Positions 1 through 8,189 of a stretch of DNA of 64,000 bases are shown in pieces. Numbering within the stretch: the stretch's first letter is position 1; each line of letters opens with the position of its first letter. This DNA is from SHAN690 sp041391765 (lineage in GTDB: Bacteria; Bacteroidota; Bacteroidia; Flavobacteriales_G; Salibacteraceae): contig JAWKNJ010000019.1 of NCBI GenBank assembly GCA_041391765.1, forward strand, positions 59,784-123,783, given 5' to 3'. A model generated the notes under the pieces. That model worked only from the letters and a program-made list of their open reading frames with translations, searched no databases and was not told the origin of the DNA. The position numbers and the translations under genes are program-made.

Positions 1-249
1 TTCCGGTAGTTTGTCAACGTCAATTCCTTTTATTACGACATCTGAAGTAGAATAGTGGGTGCAGAGTTTGGCAGTAAGGTTGTTCTTATAATTGCTTCCC
101 TGATAAGCTATTAGCAGGGATTGTGGTGCGTCATCTGAACCAATTTTGAACTCAACGGCAGGGCGCATGCGGTGGGTAAACCAATACCATGTCATGAATA
201 GTGCAAACAACAAGACTAGAGCACCGAGAATACGAATCAGAGTTTTCAT
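1..249 (-). CDS. Partial membrane-anchored protein, N-terminal 83 residues
   Basis: The reading frame begins at ATG 249 and runs off the left edge, so only the first 83 codons are visible. Residues 5-25 form one hydrophobic helix (uncleaved anchor or signal peptide), followed by a basic stretch. The segment SLLIAYQGSNYKNNLTAKL near residue 44 looks like the first strand and loop of a Rossmann- or flavodoxin-like fold, but this is only an impression. It was found by reading the minus strand and not by homology, so the function is unknown. It lies on the same strand as the flavoprotein gene that ends at 361, about 110 nt upstream of this start. Confidence 0.6.
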   Translation of the reverse strand, partial: MKTLIRILGALVLLFALFMTWYWFTHRMRPAVEFKIGSDDAPQSLLIAYQGSNYKNNLTAKLCTHYSTSDVVIKGIDVDKLPE

Positions 250-360
250 CGGTTGGATAGGTTTTCTCAAAAATAGGGAAATTAATTCCTATCGCATTGA
301 TTGGTAAATGATTAGTGTTTGAACGGTTGAAGTTGTTACGAGTTGGAATGTGGCTCGTGG

Positions 361-1581
361 CTACTTTCCAGTGAATATTTTGAAGTAGAATCCTGGTCTA
401 CTCATTCTGGATCGGATCTTGTCAATGTCAAATCCAGACAAAACCATTTCTTGGATAGACTTATTTCCAATCGCTCTCGTGACAATGAAATTGGTTAGCC
501 ATGGTCTGCGCATGGTCAGTTGTAGCCAATAATTTAATTGGAGCTCACCCCAAAGTCTTCGATAGATTTCGCGATCGTATTCCTTGTTGAACGAGGCACT
601 GAAATTTTCACTTTCAAAGGCTCTTTTCAAATGGTCTGCTGCCACACGACCGCTTCGAATCGCATTTGCAATCCCTTCACCTGACAGTGGGTTAATCAAT
701 CCAGCCGCATCGCCAAGGAGCAAAAAACGTTCACCTGAAATATTCCGTTTCTTGCTTCCCAGGGGTAGTCCAAATCCTTTGATGTCCTCTAGTGCACTAG
801 CATTTTTGAATCGATCCTTCACATTTGGGTGATTTTCGATGATGTCCATCAGCATCTTTTTAATATTCGGCTTTCTCTTGGCAATGTGGGCGCTCAGCAT
901 GCCCAAACCGACATTCGCCCTATTTCCGGGAAGGGGGAATATCCAAAAATATCCGGGTAGCAATTCCTTGTAAAAGTGCAGTTCTACAGCATTGTCATTT
1001 GAAAATCCGCTGACGTTCTCGTAGTAGATCCGAAGTCCAGCGCAGTGATGGTTTTTGTCAACGCCCCAATCCGTAAACTCTCTCGCCACAATAGAGTGAG
1101 CACCATCCGCACCAAGGACGATTTCTGCTTCAATTCTGGTTCCATTTTCCAACGTTGCAACGACCGTTTGATTCTCACGGGCAATGGTTTTTACACCCGA
1201 ACCATTGAATGCCGTAATGGCATCGGACTTTACGGCCTGGTTGAACAAGAATTGGTCAAAATCAAGACGAGGAGAAACGTAGCCGGTGATTTCCTGTTTG
1301 TTAAGACTCAGGTCAGCGTGCTTGTAATTTGGCGCGACAAATCGAACCGCTTTGCACCAGATTTTCTCCTGAAATTGATCAAAAAGCTCCGAAACGTCAA
1401 ATGGCAGCATTTTCAGCTGATTCACGACATCAGGGCTTAATGCGTCACCGCAAATTTTATCTCGCGGAAATTCACTTTTGTCAATCAGCGCAACGGACAA
1501 CCCAGAGTTGTGAAGCGAGAGCGCAGCACTCGTGCCAGCTGGTCCCGCACCAATAATCATTACATCAAATCGGTGCGTCAT
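361..1581 (-). CDS. Geranylgeranyl reductase family FAD-dependent oxidoreductase
   Basis: A 406-residue flavoprotein. The N-terminus carries the FAD dinucleotide-binding motif GAGPAGTSAAL (residues 11-21). CGDALSP (about 44-50) follows, the C-G-D signature typical of the geranylgeranyl reductase / digeranylgeranylglycerophospholipid reductase family. The second FAD motif LLLGDAAGLINPLSGEG lies near residue 290, where GD contacts the ribityl chain. Members reduce isoprenoid double bonds or act as generic FAD monooxygenase-like enzymes, and the exact substrate cannot be read here. The START-domain gene ends only 3 nt upstream on the same strand, so the two are probably cotranscribed. Both would fit lipid or isoprenoid handling, but that link is inference. 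Confidence 0.88.
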   Translation of the reverse strand: MTHRFDVMIIGAGPAGTSAALSLHNSGLSVALIDKSEFPRDKICGDALSPDVVNQLKMLPFDVSELFDQFQEKIWCKAVRFVAPNYKHADLSLNKQEITGYVSPRLDFDQFLFNQAVKSDAITAFNGSGVKTIARENQTVVATLENGTRIEAEIVLGADGAHSIVAREFTDWGVDKNHHCAGLRIYYENVSGFSNDNAVELHFYKELLPGYFWIFPLPGNRANVGLGMLSAHIAKRKPNIKKMLMDIIENHPNVKDRFKNASALEDIKGFGLPLGSKKRNISGERFLLLGDAAGLINPLSGEGIANAIRSGRVAADHLKRAFESENFSASFNKEYDREIYRRLWGELQLNYWLQLTMRRPWLTNFIVTRAIGNKSIQEMVLSGFDIDKIRSRMSRPGFYFKIFTGK

Positions 1582-1584
1582 GAA

Positions 1585-2184
1585 TTATTTATGAAGCTCC
1601 TTTCTGATGTTGATGAATGTTTCATACGGCACGTCTACTGCGGCACTATTAGCAAGCCATTCGGGAATAGCTCCCCCGGGATTAGCGCTTACGATGTACT
1701 CCAGTTGACACTTTGATTCGCCTAGCGGAGTGATGATCCATTTTGAGTCAGAATCAGTGATTCGAACCATGTCATCATTATCTTTCACATAGCCTTTTAC
1801 TGGTATCCCAATACTCGTGACCACACCAGTTTTTCTATCTGTCGTAAAAACCAATTTAAAAACACCATAGCGGTCACTCACCGGCCAGGGAGCTCCGGTT
1901 ACAGAATACTGAATCTGAGTGGAATCGTTTGGTCGCTCCAGTATTGTCAGCTCTTTGGTGTCTGGAAAAGCATTGGGATGTTCATCGATGTGTTGAAGGA
2001 AGTGAACCATGCTGGAAGCTGGAACATTTAAGGTCATCACAGATTTGAATGAATCGAACCCACTTGTAGGGTGAGGTCTTGTGTACACTTTGATTCCATT
2101 CTCATGCTTTTTCAATTCCCAGTCTTGAGAAAATCCTACCACTGGAGCTATGAATAATAGAAAGGAAAGGCAATTCTTGATCAT
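1585..2184 (-). CDS. START domain lipid-binding-like secreted protein
   Basis: A 199-residue protein. The open frame extends upstream to 2442, but the extension overlaps the divergent aquaporin gene. ATG 2184 starts a clean signal peptide (MIKNCLSFLLFIAPVVGFSQ), so it is chosen as the start. After cleavage near residue 20 the sequence WELKKHENGIKVYTRP opens a START/Bet v 1-like fold, with the family pattern of a central PWPVSDRYGVF segment (about residue 112) and a long C-terminal helix. START domains bind lipids or sterols in a cavity, and periplasmic bacterial versions are poorly characterised. Its stop lies 3 nt before the geranylgeranyl-reductase-like gene, which suggests one transcript. 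Confidence 0.82.
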   Translation of the reverse strand: MIKNCLSFLLFIAPVVGFSQDWELKKHENGIKVYTRPHPTSGFDSFKSVMTLNVPASSMVHFLQHIDEHPNAFPDTKELTILERPNDSTQIQYSVTGAPWPVSDRYGVFKLVFTTDRKTGVVTSIGIPVKGYVKDNDDMVRITDSDSKWIITPLGESKCQLEYIVSANPGGAIPEWLANSAAVDVPYETFINIRKELHK

Positions 2185-2265
2185 CGGGTCAAAATTAATC
2201 GCTGAAGCTTTGCAAGTTGGCTTCCACTTAACCATGTGGTAATAATTACTCCGTTCATTTGCCGG

Positions 2266-2922
2266 GTGAAAAAGTACTTGGCCGAGATGTTCGGCACGTT
2301 TGCCTTGGTTTTGGTTGGAACGGGTGCCATCATCGTTGACGATTATAGCGGTGGAGCAGTTTCGCATCTGGGAGTATCTGTTGCATTCGGGCTGATTGTG
2401 ACCGCGATGATCTACACCTTCGGTAAACTGAGCGGAGCGCACATTAACCCTGCGGTTAGCATTGGGTTCTTATTAAACAAAAAACTTAATGGCCGCGATT
2501 CGGTTGGTTATGTCACGTTTCAATTGATTGGAGCCATTTGCGCGAGTTTGATTTTGAAATTGTTGTTTGTTCATGATCGTCTGGGAGCAACTATTCCATC
2601 AGGCACAGCTTTGGAGTCGTTTGTATTAGAATTGATCATGACGTTTGGTTTGATGCTTTCCATATTAATTGTTTCAAAATATTTACCCGCTCTTACGGCT
2701 ATTGCTGTGGGCGCGGTTGTTGGTTTGGAAGCATATTTTGGCGGGCCTACTTCCGGAGCATCAATGAATCCGGCTCGGTCCATTGGGCCGGCACTCATTT
2801 CAGGAAATTGGCAACATCAGTGGATTTATGTTGTCGCACCCATTGTTGGTGCCGTATTAGCCGCGATTTTATTTAATACTATCCTTAAGAATCCAAACCC
2901 CTTAAACCATGAGCAAGCTTAA
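2266..2922 (+). CDS. Aquaporin (MIP family channel), likely arsenite/water/glycerol channel
   Basis: A six-helix major intrinsic protein with both half-helix NPA boxes: SGAHINPAVS in the first half and SGASMNPARS in the second. The Arg after the second NPA is the selectivity-filter arginine. The longest frame starts at GTG 2236, but GTG 2266 gives VKKYLAEMFGTFALVLVGTGA, the canonical MIP N-terminus, and is preferred (218 residues). Its 3' end overlaps the arsC start by 14 nt, so the two are translationally coupled. In Sinorhizobium meliloti an aquaglyceroporin (AqpS) next to arsC exports arsenite by downhill diffusion. The same arrangement here suggests that role, but water or glycerol transport cannot be excluded. 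Confidence 0.9.
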   Translation: MKKYLAEMFGTFALVLVGTGAIIVDDYSGGAVSHLGVSVAFGLIVTAMIYTFGKLSGAHINPAVSIGFLLNKKLNGRDSVGYVTFQLIGAICASLILKLLFVHDRLGATIPSGTALESFVLELIMTFGLMLSILIVSKYLPALTAIAVGAVVGLEAYFGGPTSGASMNPARSIGPALISGNWQHQWIYVVAPIVGAVLAAILFNTILKNPNPLNHEQA

Positions 2923-3304
2923 TTTGCTATTCGTCTGCATTGAAAACTCCAATAGAAGTCAAATGGCTCAGGCTTTTGCGAAGATTGTTGGCAGTGACAA
3001 CGTACTTGCTCTTAGTGCAGGATCTGCACCCTCTGGAAGGGTTAACCCCAAGGCGATTGAAGCGATGAAGGAATTGGGTTATGATTTATCCTCGCACGAA
3101 AGCAAGTCGGTGAATGACCTACCTGATGTGGAGTTCGATTATGTGGTCAGTATGGGTTGTGGAGATAAATGTCCATGGGTGCCTGCTAAACAACGTTTAG
3201 ATTGGGAAATTCCTGACCCCAGAAATATGGATGAAGACGAATTTCGTCAGGTCAGAGATCTAATAGGTGAGAAGGTGAGGAAGTTGATCAGCGATCAGTT
3301 GTGA
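2909..3304 (+). CDS. arsC: Arsenate reductase, low-molecular-weight phosphatase type
   Basis: A 131-residue member of the LMW protein tyrosine phosphatase superfamily. The phosphate-loop signature C-X5-R-S is C10-IENSN-R16-S17. Two further cysteines occur as MGCGDKCP (C84, C88), followed by DWEIPDPR, which holds the general-acid Asp. The GCGDxCP signature is typical of arsenate reductases of this fold rather than plain phosphatases. It reduces arsenate to arsenite, with the extra cysteines probably relaying disulfides to thioredoxin or another thiol system. The start overlaps the aquaporin gene by 14 nt. Its 3' end overlaps the convergent TerB-like gene by 10 nt. No ArsR or ArsB/Acr3 gene is adjacent. 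Confidence 0.88.
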   Translation: MSKLNLLFVCIENSNRSQMAQAFAKIVGSDNVLALSAGSAPSGRVNPKAIEAMKELGYDLSSHESKSVNDLPDVEFDYVVSMGCGDKCPWVPAKQRLDWEIPDPRNMDEDEFRQVRDLIGEKVRKLISDQL

Positions 3305-3732
3305 TGCACCTGAAACACTTTGATGAAATCTTCTACATCCACACCTGCGTCCAGATAGTAGTGCAGCCGTGATATCACTTCGTTTACCGCTTGATTTGGC
3401 AGACCCAACATGAGCGTTGCCTCCTTAAGCATAGCGATCTCGTCATTCGATATTTCGCCATCCGCGATGACCATAAGCACCAGTTGATGAAAGATCACGA
3501 TGCGCTGCATTTCGCTCGCAGGTATAGGGTGCTCAGATGATTTGGTAAATAGGGACTCCATATCCATGGGTTCGACCTGGAGGTATTCGGCAATAGCATG
3601 CAAAAAATCATATTCTTCATCACGGTGCTCACCATCAGCACCTGCGACCTTGATGAGTTCGCTTAAAATGCGGAGCTTCTCTTCTTTCGAAAAGTTCATG
3701 TTACTAAGATGATCTAAAGCAGGTGTATTCAT
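3295..3732 (-). CDS. TerB-like / DjlA N-terminal-like helical protein
   Basis: A 145-residue all-helical cytoplasmic protein without a signal peptide. Two similar acidic motifs, AGADGEHRDEE and VIADGEISNDE, are spaced about 60 residues apart, as in the TerB/tellurite-resistance superfamily, where the acidic loops bind metal. An alternative start is Met12 (MNFSKEEKLRIL). TerB-like proteins are widespread and usually not involved in tellurite resistance when they lack the rest of the ter operon, as here. The upstream small gene stops in a TAATG overlap with this start, so the two are coupled. Confidence 0.75.
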   Translation of the reverse strand: MNTPALDHLSNMNFSKEEKLRILSELIKVAGADGEHRDEEYDFLHAIAEYLQVEPMDMESLFTKSSEHPIPASEMQRIVIFHQLVLMVIADGEISNDEIAMLKEATLMLGLPNQAVNEVISRLHYYLDAGVDVEDFIKVFQVHHN

Positions 3733-3962
3733 TAGAATGGCTCGGCTCCCGTGCTGGGGCCAAAGGAAACATCGAAAATCGAATCCTCATCTACATGAAT
3801 TCCCTCTTTGTCGTGGTACAATTCTGAAAGGTGTTCGAAAACTTCATCTTGATGGTTCACAAAACGACTTGCGATAGTATGCGCCAAATCCACCTTTGCT
3901 TCATCATGACGGTGAAAAAACTCACGTAATTTTTGCTCAAATTCTTCTTTAATTCTGTCCAT
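3732..3962 (-). CDS. Small conserved-looking acidic/helical protein, unknown function
   Basis: A 76-residue protein starting at ATG 3962 (MDRIKEEFEQKLREFFHRHD). The open frame has a further Met at 3992, but that would cover the promoter region of the divergent GNAT gene. It is strongly helical and charged in the first 60 residues, with no membrane segment. I do not recognise a family. Its stop codon overlaps the start of the TerB-like gene (TAATG), which indicates an operon and supports expression. Confidence 0.65.
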   Translation of the reverse strand: MDRIKEEFEQKLREFFHRHDEAKVDLAHTIASRFVNHQDEVFEHLSELYHDKEGIHVDEDSIFDVSFGPSTGAEPF

Positions 3963-4016
3963 TTCTGATGTTTTTGGACGATGAATATACAACCAATTAA
4001 AAGCCTAATGGCATTC

Positions 4017-4024
4017 TATCTTTG
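4017..4024 (+). promoter_or_regulatory. Bacteroidota-type -7 box TATCTTTG upstream of GNAT gene
   Basis: TATCTTTG matches the TAnnTTTG -7 element recognised by the Bacteroidota housekeeping sigma factor and ends 17 nt before the GTG start at 4042. No convincing -33 TTTG was seen at the usual spacing. Confidence 0.5.
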
Positions 4025-4041
4025 CTCCAAATCATCGTAGT

Positions 4042-4554
4042 GTGGAGTTTAAGTTAAGACCTTGGGAGATTGAAGATTTATCCTCTCTCGTAAAGTACGC
4101 GAACAATCCTAGGATAGCGGCCAACTTAACAGATGGGTTTCCATATCCTTACACCGAAGAAAACGGTCGCGTTTTTTTGGAGAGATTCACCACGGCCAGT
4201 CCAACGAATGTTATGTGCATTGAGGTGAATGGCGAGGCAGCGGGTGCCATCGGGCTTCATGCACAAGGCGACATCATGCGCAAGAGCATGGAGATGGGAT
4301 ATTGGTTGGCTGAACCTTATTGGGGGAATGGAATCATCACCAAAGCCATCGCGCAAATGGTGGATTATGGTTTTCAAACCTTTGATGTCAATCGAATTTT
4401 CGCCCGCCCCTATGGTAGAAACGTAGCATCTCAGCGGGTTTTAGAAAAGGCTGGACTCAAAAAGGAAGGGCATCTCAGGGACGCAGCATTCAAGAATGGA
4501 GAATACGATGATTTGCTAGTTTATGGTGTAATCCGATCTGACATCGATAACTAG
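4042..4554 (+). CDS. GNAT family N-acetyltransferase (RimJ/RimL-like)
   Basis: A 170-residue acetyltransferase starting at GTG. It opens with FKLRPWEIEDLSSLVKYANNPRIAANL, the usual N-terminal beta-alpha unit of RimJ/RimL-type GNATs. The strand MEMGYWLAEPYWGNGIITKAI (about residues 83-103) holds the acetyl-CoA pyrophosphate loop (W-G-N-G-I). NVASQRVLEKAGLKKEGHLRDA is the conserved C-terminal segment. It should transfer acetyl groups to a protein N-terminus or a small amine; the substrate is unknown. Its stop codon overlaps the stop of the convergent MscS gene within a shared CTAG. Confidence 0.88.
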   Translation: MEFKLRPWEIEDLSSLVKYANNPRIAANLTDGFPYPYTEENGRVFLERFTTASPTNVMCIEVNGEAAGAIGLHAQGDIMRKSMEMGYWLAEPYWGNGIITKAIAQMVDYGFQTFDVNRIFARPYGRNVASQRVLEKAGLKKEGHLRDAAFKNGEYDDLLVYGVIRSDIDN

Positions 4555-5045
4555 CTTGGCAAAACCGAAACCATCTTCTGAAGCAGCAACGAGTTTGGAA
4601 TGGTAACTTTTTGTCCATCCGGAGTTTCTAGGAGTAGAAAGTAGTACCCAATATTCACCACTTTTCCTTCCATCGGGCTTTCCTTGTCGTGAATGCGGAT
4701 GGTGTCTCCGAGCTTCACCGGATGGTTGAAGAACAGAATCAGACCTGAAGTGATGTTGGATAGGAGGGACCAATTGGCGAAAAAGGCGATTCCGAATACC
4801 GTAATTGCTGAGGACAGAAATATCAGCAATTCGCCTTGCTCAATTCCCCAAATAGCCGAAATGATCAGTATTCCAAGCGTGATTACACTGAAGTTTATGA
4901 GCTTCACAGTCATCTTTCTTCGCTGAGTACTGAAATTGAATCTTCGCAGGGCGCGGCTAATTGAGCTTCTGGAAAGCAAACGGAGAACGATCATTGCTGC
5001 GATTACAATGGCAGTTTCAATCACTTCAATGCTGAACTCGATCAT
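4551..5045 (-). CDS. Small mechanosensitive channel (MscS family)
   Basis: A 164-residue protein, using ATG 5045 (MIEFSIEVIETAIVIAAMIVL) rather than the longer frame to 5096, which reaches the divergent gene. It has three hydrophobic helices (about 5-23, 48-68, 72-100) and then the MscS beta domain: FFNHPVKLGDTIRIHDKESPMEGKV, then IPNSLLLQK. It ends just after the beta domain and lacks the alpha/beta carboxyl vestibule of E. coli MscS (286 residues), so it is a minimal-length member. It probably acts as an osmotic release valve in the inner membrane. Confidence 0.83.
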   Translation of the reverse strand: MIEFSIEVIETAIVIAAMIVLRLLSRSSISRALRRFNFSTQRRKMTVKLINFSVITLGILIISAIWGIEQGELLIFLSSAITVFGIAFFANWSLLSNITSGLILFFNHPVKLGDTIRIHDKESPMEGKVVNIGYYFLLLETPDGQKVTIPNSLLLQKMVSVLPS

Positions 5046-5145
5046 AGGTCGGTATGTGATGCGAATGTATTTAGTAGTGCACTCTCCATAATTCATTGTG
5101 ATCGATGTAACGCAGATTTTTTTTCATGACAGGTATTTTCGCAGC

Positions 5146-5802
5146 ATGGTCAGGATTCTTATTTCTTTATTTCTAGCGTTTACAGTTGGTATATCTTTTG
5201 GGCAATCAAAGCTTGGGAACTGGCAAGCCTATATTAACAATACTCGAATTGGAGAAAGTCAATGGCATTTTCAGGGTGATGTTCAACACCGCACGCATGA
5301 TCTCGTGGCGGACATAGACCAAATCATTATTCGTCCCGGAATTCAGTACATGCACCCAGAAAGTAAGTCCAGTTACTTGCTGGGATATGCTTTCTTCATT
5401 TTTCAGGATGAAGGCAAGCCGAATAACACGGTTACCGAACATCGTATTTTTCAGGACATAGATTTGAGGCAAGGCATAGGAAGGGTTGCGGTTCGTCATC
5501 GATATCGCATTGAAGAAAGATTTGTGAATTCAAACCCTTTTGCTTTGCGGTTTCGATATTCCTTATTTCTGAACATTCCGATCAATAAGCCGAAGATTGA
5601 AGCAAAGACTTTGTATGTGCCAATTTGGAATGAAGTCTTCATCAACGCCAAAGGCGCTCCCTTTGACAGGGACTGGCTTTTTGGCGGACTTGGTTATCAG
5701 CTAACTGAGGATTTTGCTTTACAGTTTGGAGCCATGAATCAGTTTCGGACTTCGGGGCCGAAGGCGCAGTTGATCCTTTCGATGCACCACAACATCAAAT
5801 AA
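5146..5802 (+). CDS. DUF2490 outer-membrane beta-barrel-like protein
   Basis: A 218-residue secreted protein. ATG 5146 gives a signal peptide ending FTVGISFGQS (cleavage near residue 20), and an upstream frame to 5098 is discarded. The mature part starts LGNWQAYINNTRIGESQWHFQGDVQHRTHD. It alternates hydrophobic and polar residues in repeated amphipathic strands and ends in an aromatic-rich final strand, as in DUF2490 barrels common in Bacteroidota. The function is unknown. It is followed at once by a hairpin terminator shared with the convergent coiled-coil gene. Confidence 0.78.
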   Translation: MVRILISLFLAFTVGISFGQSKLGNWQAYINNTRIGESQWHFQGDVQHRTHDLVADIDQIIIRPGIQYMHPESKSSYLLGYAFFIFQDEGKPNNTVTEHRIFQDIDLRQGIGRVAVRHRYRIEERFVNSNPFALRFRYSLFLNIPINKPKIEAKTLYVPIWNEVFINAKGAPFDRDWLFGGLGYQLTEDFALQFGAMNQFRTSGPKAQLILSMHHNIK

Positions 5803-5827
5803 AAAAGGCGCTCGTTTCCGAGCGCCT
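5801..5827 (-). terminator. Bidirectional hairpin terminator between convergent genes
   Basis: Perfect 8-bp stem GGCGCTCG / CGAGCGCC (5807-5814 with 5819-5826) and a TTTC loop. On the minus strand it is followed by six Ts, so it best terminates the coiled-coil gene that stops at 5857. It can also serve the plus-strand DUF2490 gene. Confidence 0.85.
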
Positions 5828-5856
5828 CCCTGATAACCACACCTAACCGACTATCA

Positions 5857-6741
5857 TTATTTTAAGTGAACTCTTGAAGTTCCCAAGTAGTTCTTACCGG
5901 AGTAAACATCGATCTTATAGATCCCACTCTGAAGTTTTGCCTCAGGCTTGTACACCATGTCGATGTGCTTCTTTTTCACCGTTTCTGTGATCACATTGTC
6001 TGATGATGCAATCAACTCGCTATTGATTTCAGATTCGTAGAAGCTGATCGTGCTTTCATTGCTTGACACTTGATCTCCTGAAGGGGTGATCATTTTGAAG
6101 TAAAGGTTTCCAACCATTTCTTCTGGGATGTCAAATCCGACCTTCAACTTCTTAGTCTTACGAGCAGCCACGGTCAATCGTTCTTTCTTGCCCTTCGTAG
6201 CTTCAACTAAGGAGTTGTTTACCGCTACTTGATTCAAGCTTGCTATCATCGATGTCAACTCTATGTTTTCATCTTTCAACATCGCGACTTGCTGGTTCAA
6301 CTTCAAGTTCTCCGCCATTGCATTGGCATAGTCAGATTTCAATCGTTCCATTTCAGTTGTCATTTCTGCTTTGATCGATCTCAAGCCTTCGACTTCCTTT
6401 ATCAACTTCTTCGCCTTCGCGTTTTCGTTAGACATCTGGTCGATTTTTGACTCGCTACCTTTTTGGGCAGCTACAGCGTCTTTCCATTTTTTGGTCACCG
6501 AAGCGTTTTGGCCTTTCATGACATTCAATTCGCCCATCATGTCCGCGATGCTCTTCTCCAATGAAAGCTTTTCAGATAACAGGCTTTCATTTTTGATCTT
6601 TTCAGCGTTAGCTGATTCCATCCATTCGCTCATGGCATCGTGATACCATATAAGTCCTGCCGTGGTAGCGAACACCATCAAGGTAATGATGGCTGCGTAT
6701 GCCTTGGTGATTTTCTCTCTACGAATAACTTCAGTGTTCAT
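5857..6741 (-). CDS. Membrane-anchored coiled-coil protein, unknown function
   Basis: A 294-residue protein from ATG 6741 (MNTEVIRREKITKAYAAIIT); an upstream frame extends to 6789. One transmembrane helix (about 14-34) follows a short basic cytoplasmic tail. Residues about 40-180 are a long coiled coil rich in Lys, Glu, Met and Ala (for example EKLSLEKSIADMMGELN). The C-terminal 100 residues form a beta-rich domain ending VYSGKNYLGTSRVHLK. The topology suggests a periplasmic coiled coil holding a globular domain. I recognise no family. It lies 83 nt downstream of the histidine kinase gene on the same strand and may be cotranscribed with the two-component system. Confidence 0.75.
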   Translation of the reverse strand: MNTEVIRREKITKAYAAIITLMVFATTAGLIWYHDAMSEWMESANAEKIKNESLLSEKLSLEKSIADMMGELNVMKGQNASVTKKWKDAVAAQKGSESKIDQMSNENAKAKKLIKEVEGLRSIKAEMTTEMERLKSDYANAMAENLKLNQQVAMLKDENIELTSMIASLNQVAVNNSLVEATKGKKERLTVAARKTKKLKVGFDIPEEMVGNLYFKMITPSGDQVSSNESTISFYESEINSELIASSDNVITETVKKKHIDMVYKPEAKLQSGIYKIDVYSGKNYLGTSRVHLK

Positions 6742-6824
6742 TTGTTTTATTGTTTGATGATACAAATGTTCAGCCATTGGATTAGGCATAAGTGAGTGAA
6801 GGATTAAAAGAGAATTAAAGTGAA

Positions 6825-8189
6825 TCAGGCGTGCTGAAAGCGCACGGTGATAGTGGTGCCAACTCCTTCTTCAGACGCAATGTTTACTGAGCCTTGATGT
6901 AGATTCACAATACGCTGCACAAGTGAAAGGCCAATGCCGTGGCCAGGACGCTGAGCTACGTTCGACCCTCTAAAGAATGGGGCAAAGATGGAGTCCAAGT
7001 CCTTTTTTGGAATGCCAATACCTTGGTCGCCCACTGCAATAGTTAGCTCACCTTCCACAGAACATAGTGAGATGGTCGCCTTGTGATCATCTGAGTATTT
7101 ACAGGCATTCTCAGCTAAATTAAAGAGCACGGTGCTGAGCAATGTTTCACTTCCATTAATGGTTAATGAGTCGTCATCTAAAGCTTCGTCCATTTCCACG
7201 TTTACCTGATAGAGTGGGTTCATTTTCTGCACGTCACCTATACAACTCCAGAGAATATCATCTATTCGACAATCCGTAAAACTGCTTTTCACTCCCTCAG
7301 ATTCCGTTTGTGCTAGCAGTAGCAGTCGATTGGCTAAACGATTCAGTCGATGCATGTCATCGATCACAGAGGCAATGGTATCCTTGTACTCCTCGGTGGT
7401 GCGGTCTTGGAGCGCCAACACCTCAAGTTGACCACTGATGGCCGTGAGCGGTGTGCGCATTTCATGCGAGGCGTTTGCGATGAAGTTCTTCTGCGTTCTA
7501 AACGCATCATCAACCCTGATAAGCATCTCATTAAAGGCCTGAGCGATTTGTGCTATTTCATCTGTTCCTTCAGCCTCTTTGAGTCTAATACTCAAGTCTT
7601 CTGGTGTCAAACCTTCGACTTGCAGGATCAGATTTTTTACAGGCCGCATAGCCTGATTCGCATAAAACCGAGCAGTTAGAATGGTGATGAAGCCTCCGAG
7701 AATGAAGGCGATGATCAGTATGTTTCGGAGGTTTTTGATCTTTCTGTTTCCGAAAATGTCAATAGCTGATGCCATGATGACAAACCGGTCATAGCGCGAT
7801 GTAAATAAAAGTCCCAGGAACTCTCGTTCTCCTTCTTGAAATGTGATCATAGAGTCAAGTCGAATTCGGTTGATCAACGACCTGTCTGTCGGCAACACAT
7901 TTTCCTCGTCCAAGTCGAAAATGACATCATCTCGATAGTTGTAAATCCTCAAGGCCTCTTCAGGCAATCGTACCGGATTATCTTCTTCGATGCGATAAAG
8001 AAGCGACTCATCGATTTCGTCTACTTCAATCAAAAGCTTTGCGAGGTTCACGGATCGACTCACCAATCGCTCATAGTATTCTTCCTTGCGATAGTTTTCA
8101 GAGAGCAGGTAAATCGATAGCAGGATTAAAGCCAGAATGGCCGATGAAATGGTCCCGAACTGGATCGTCAGCCTGCTTTTGATGTTCAT
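6825..8189 (-). CDS. HAMP-domain sensor histidine kinase (CusS/EnvZ class)
   Basis: A 454-residue inner-membrane kinase. It has TM1 at about 9-30, a periplasmic sensor of about 120 residues, TM2 at about 155-173, and HAMP at about 175-230. The HisKA motif ANASHEMRTPLTAI contains the phospho-acceptor H242. The ATPase domain has the N box (NLAENACKY), G1 (DQGIGIPKKDL) and G2 (GHGIGLSLV). The gene overlaps the upstream response regulator by 4 nt (ATGA), so the two are a cognate pair. The periplasmic part is rich in Asp/Glu and has no recognisable metal-binding motif, so the signal is unknown. Confidence 0.92.
   Translation of the reverse strand: MNIKSRLTIQFGTISSAILALILLSIYLLSENYRKEEYYERLVSRSVNLAKLLIEVDEIDESLLYRIEEDNPVRLPEEALRIYNYRDDVIFDLDEENVLPTDRSLINRIRLDSMITFQEGEREFLGLLFTSRYDRFVIMASAIDIFGNRKIKNLRNILIIAFILGGFITILTARFYANQAMRPVKNLILQVEGLTPEDLSIRLKEAEGTDEIAQIAQAFNEMLIRVDDAFRTQKNFIANASHEMRTPLTAISGQLEVLALQDRTTEEYKDTIASVIDDMHRLNRLANRLLLLAQTESEGVKSSFTDCRIDDILWSCIGDVQKMNPLYQVNVEMDEALDDDSLTINGSETLLSTVLFNLAENACKYSDDHKATISLCSVEGELTIAVGDQGIGIPKKDLDSIFAPFFRGSNVAQRPGHGIGLSLVQRIVNLHQGSVNIASEEGVGTTITVRFQHA

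Noticed and set aside
3295..3732. Tellurite resistance locus from the TerB-like gene
   Set aside because: No terA, C, D, E or Z genes; isolated TerB-like proteins are not evidence of tellurite resistance.
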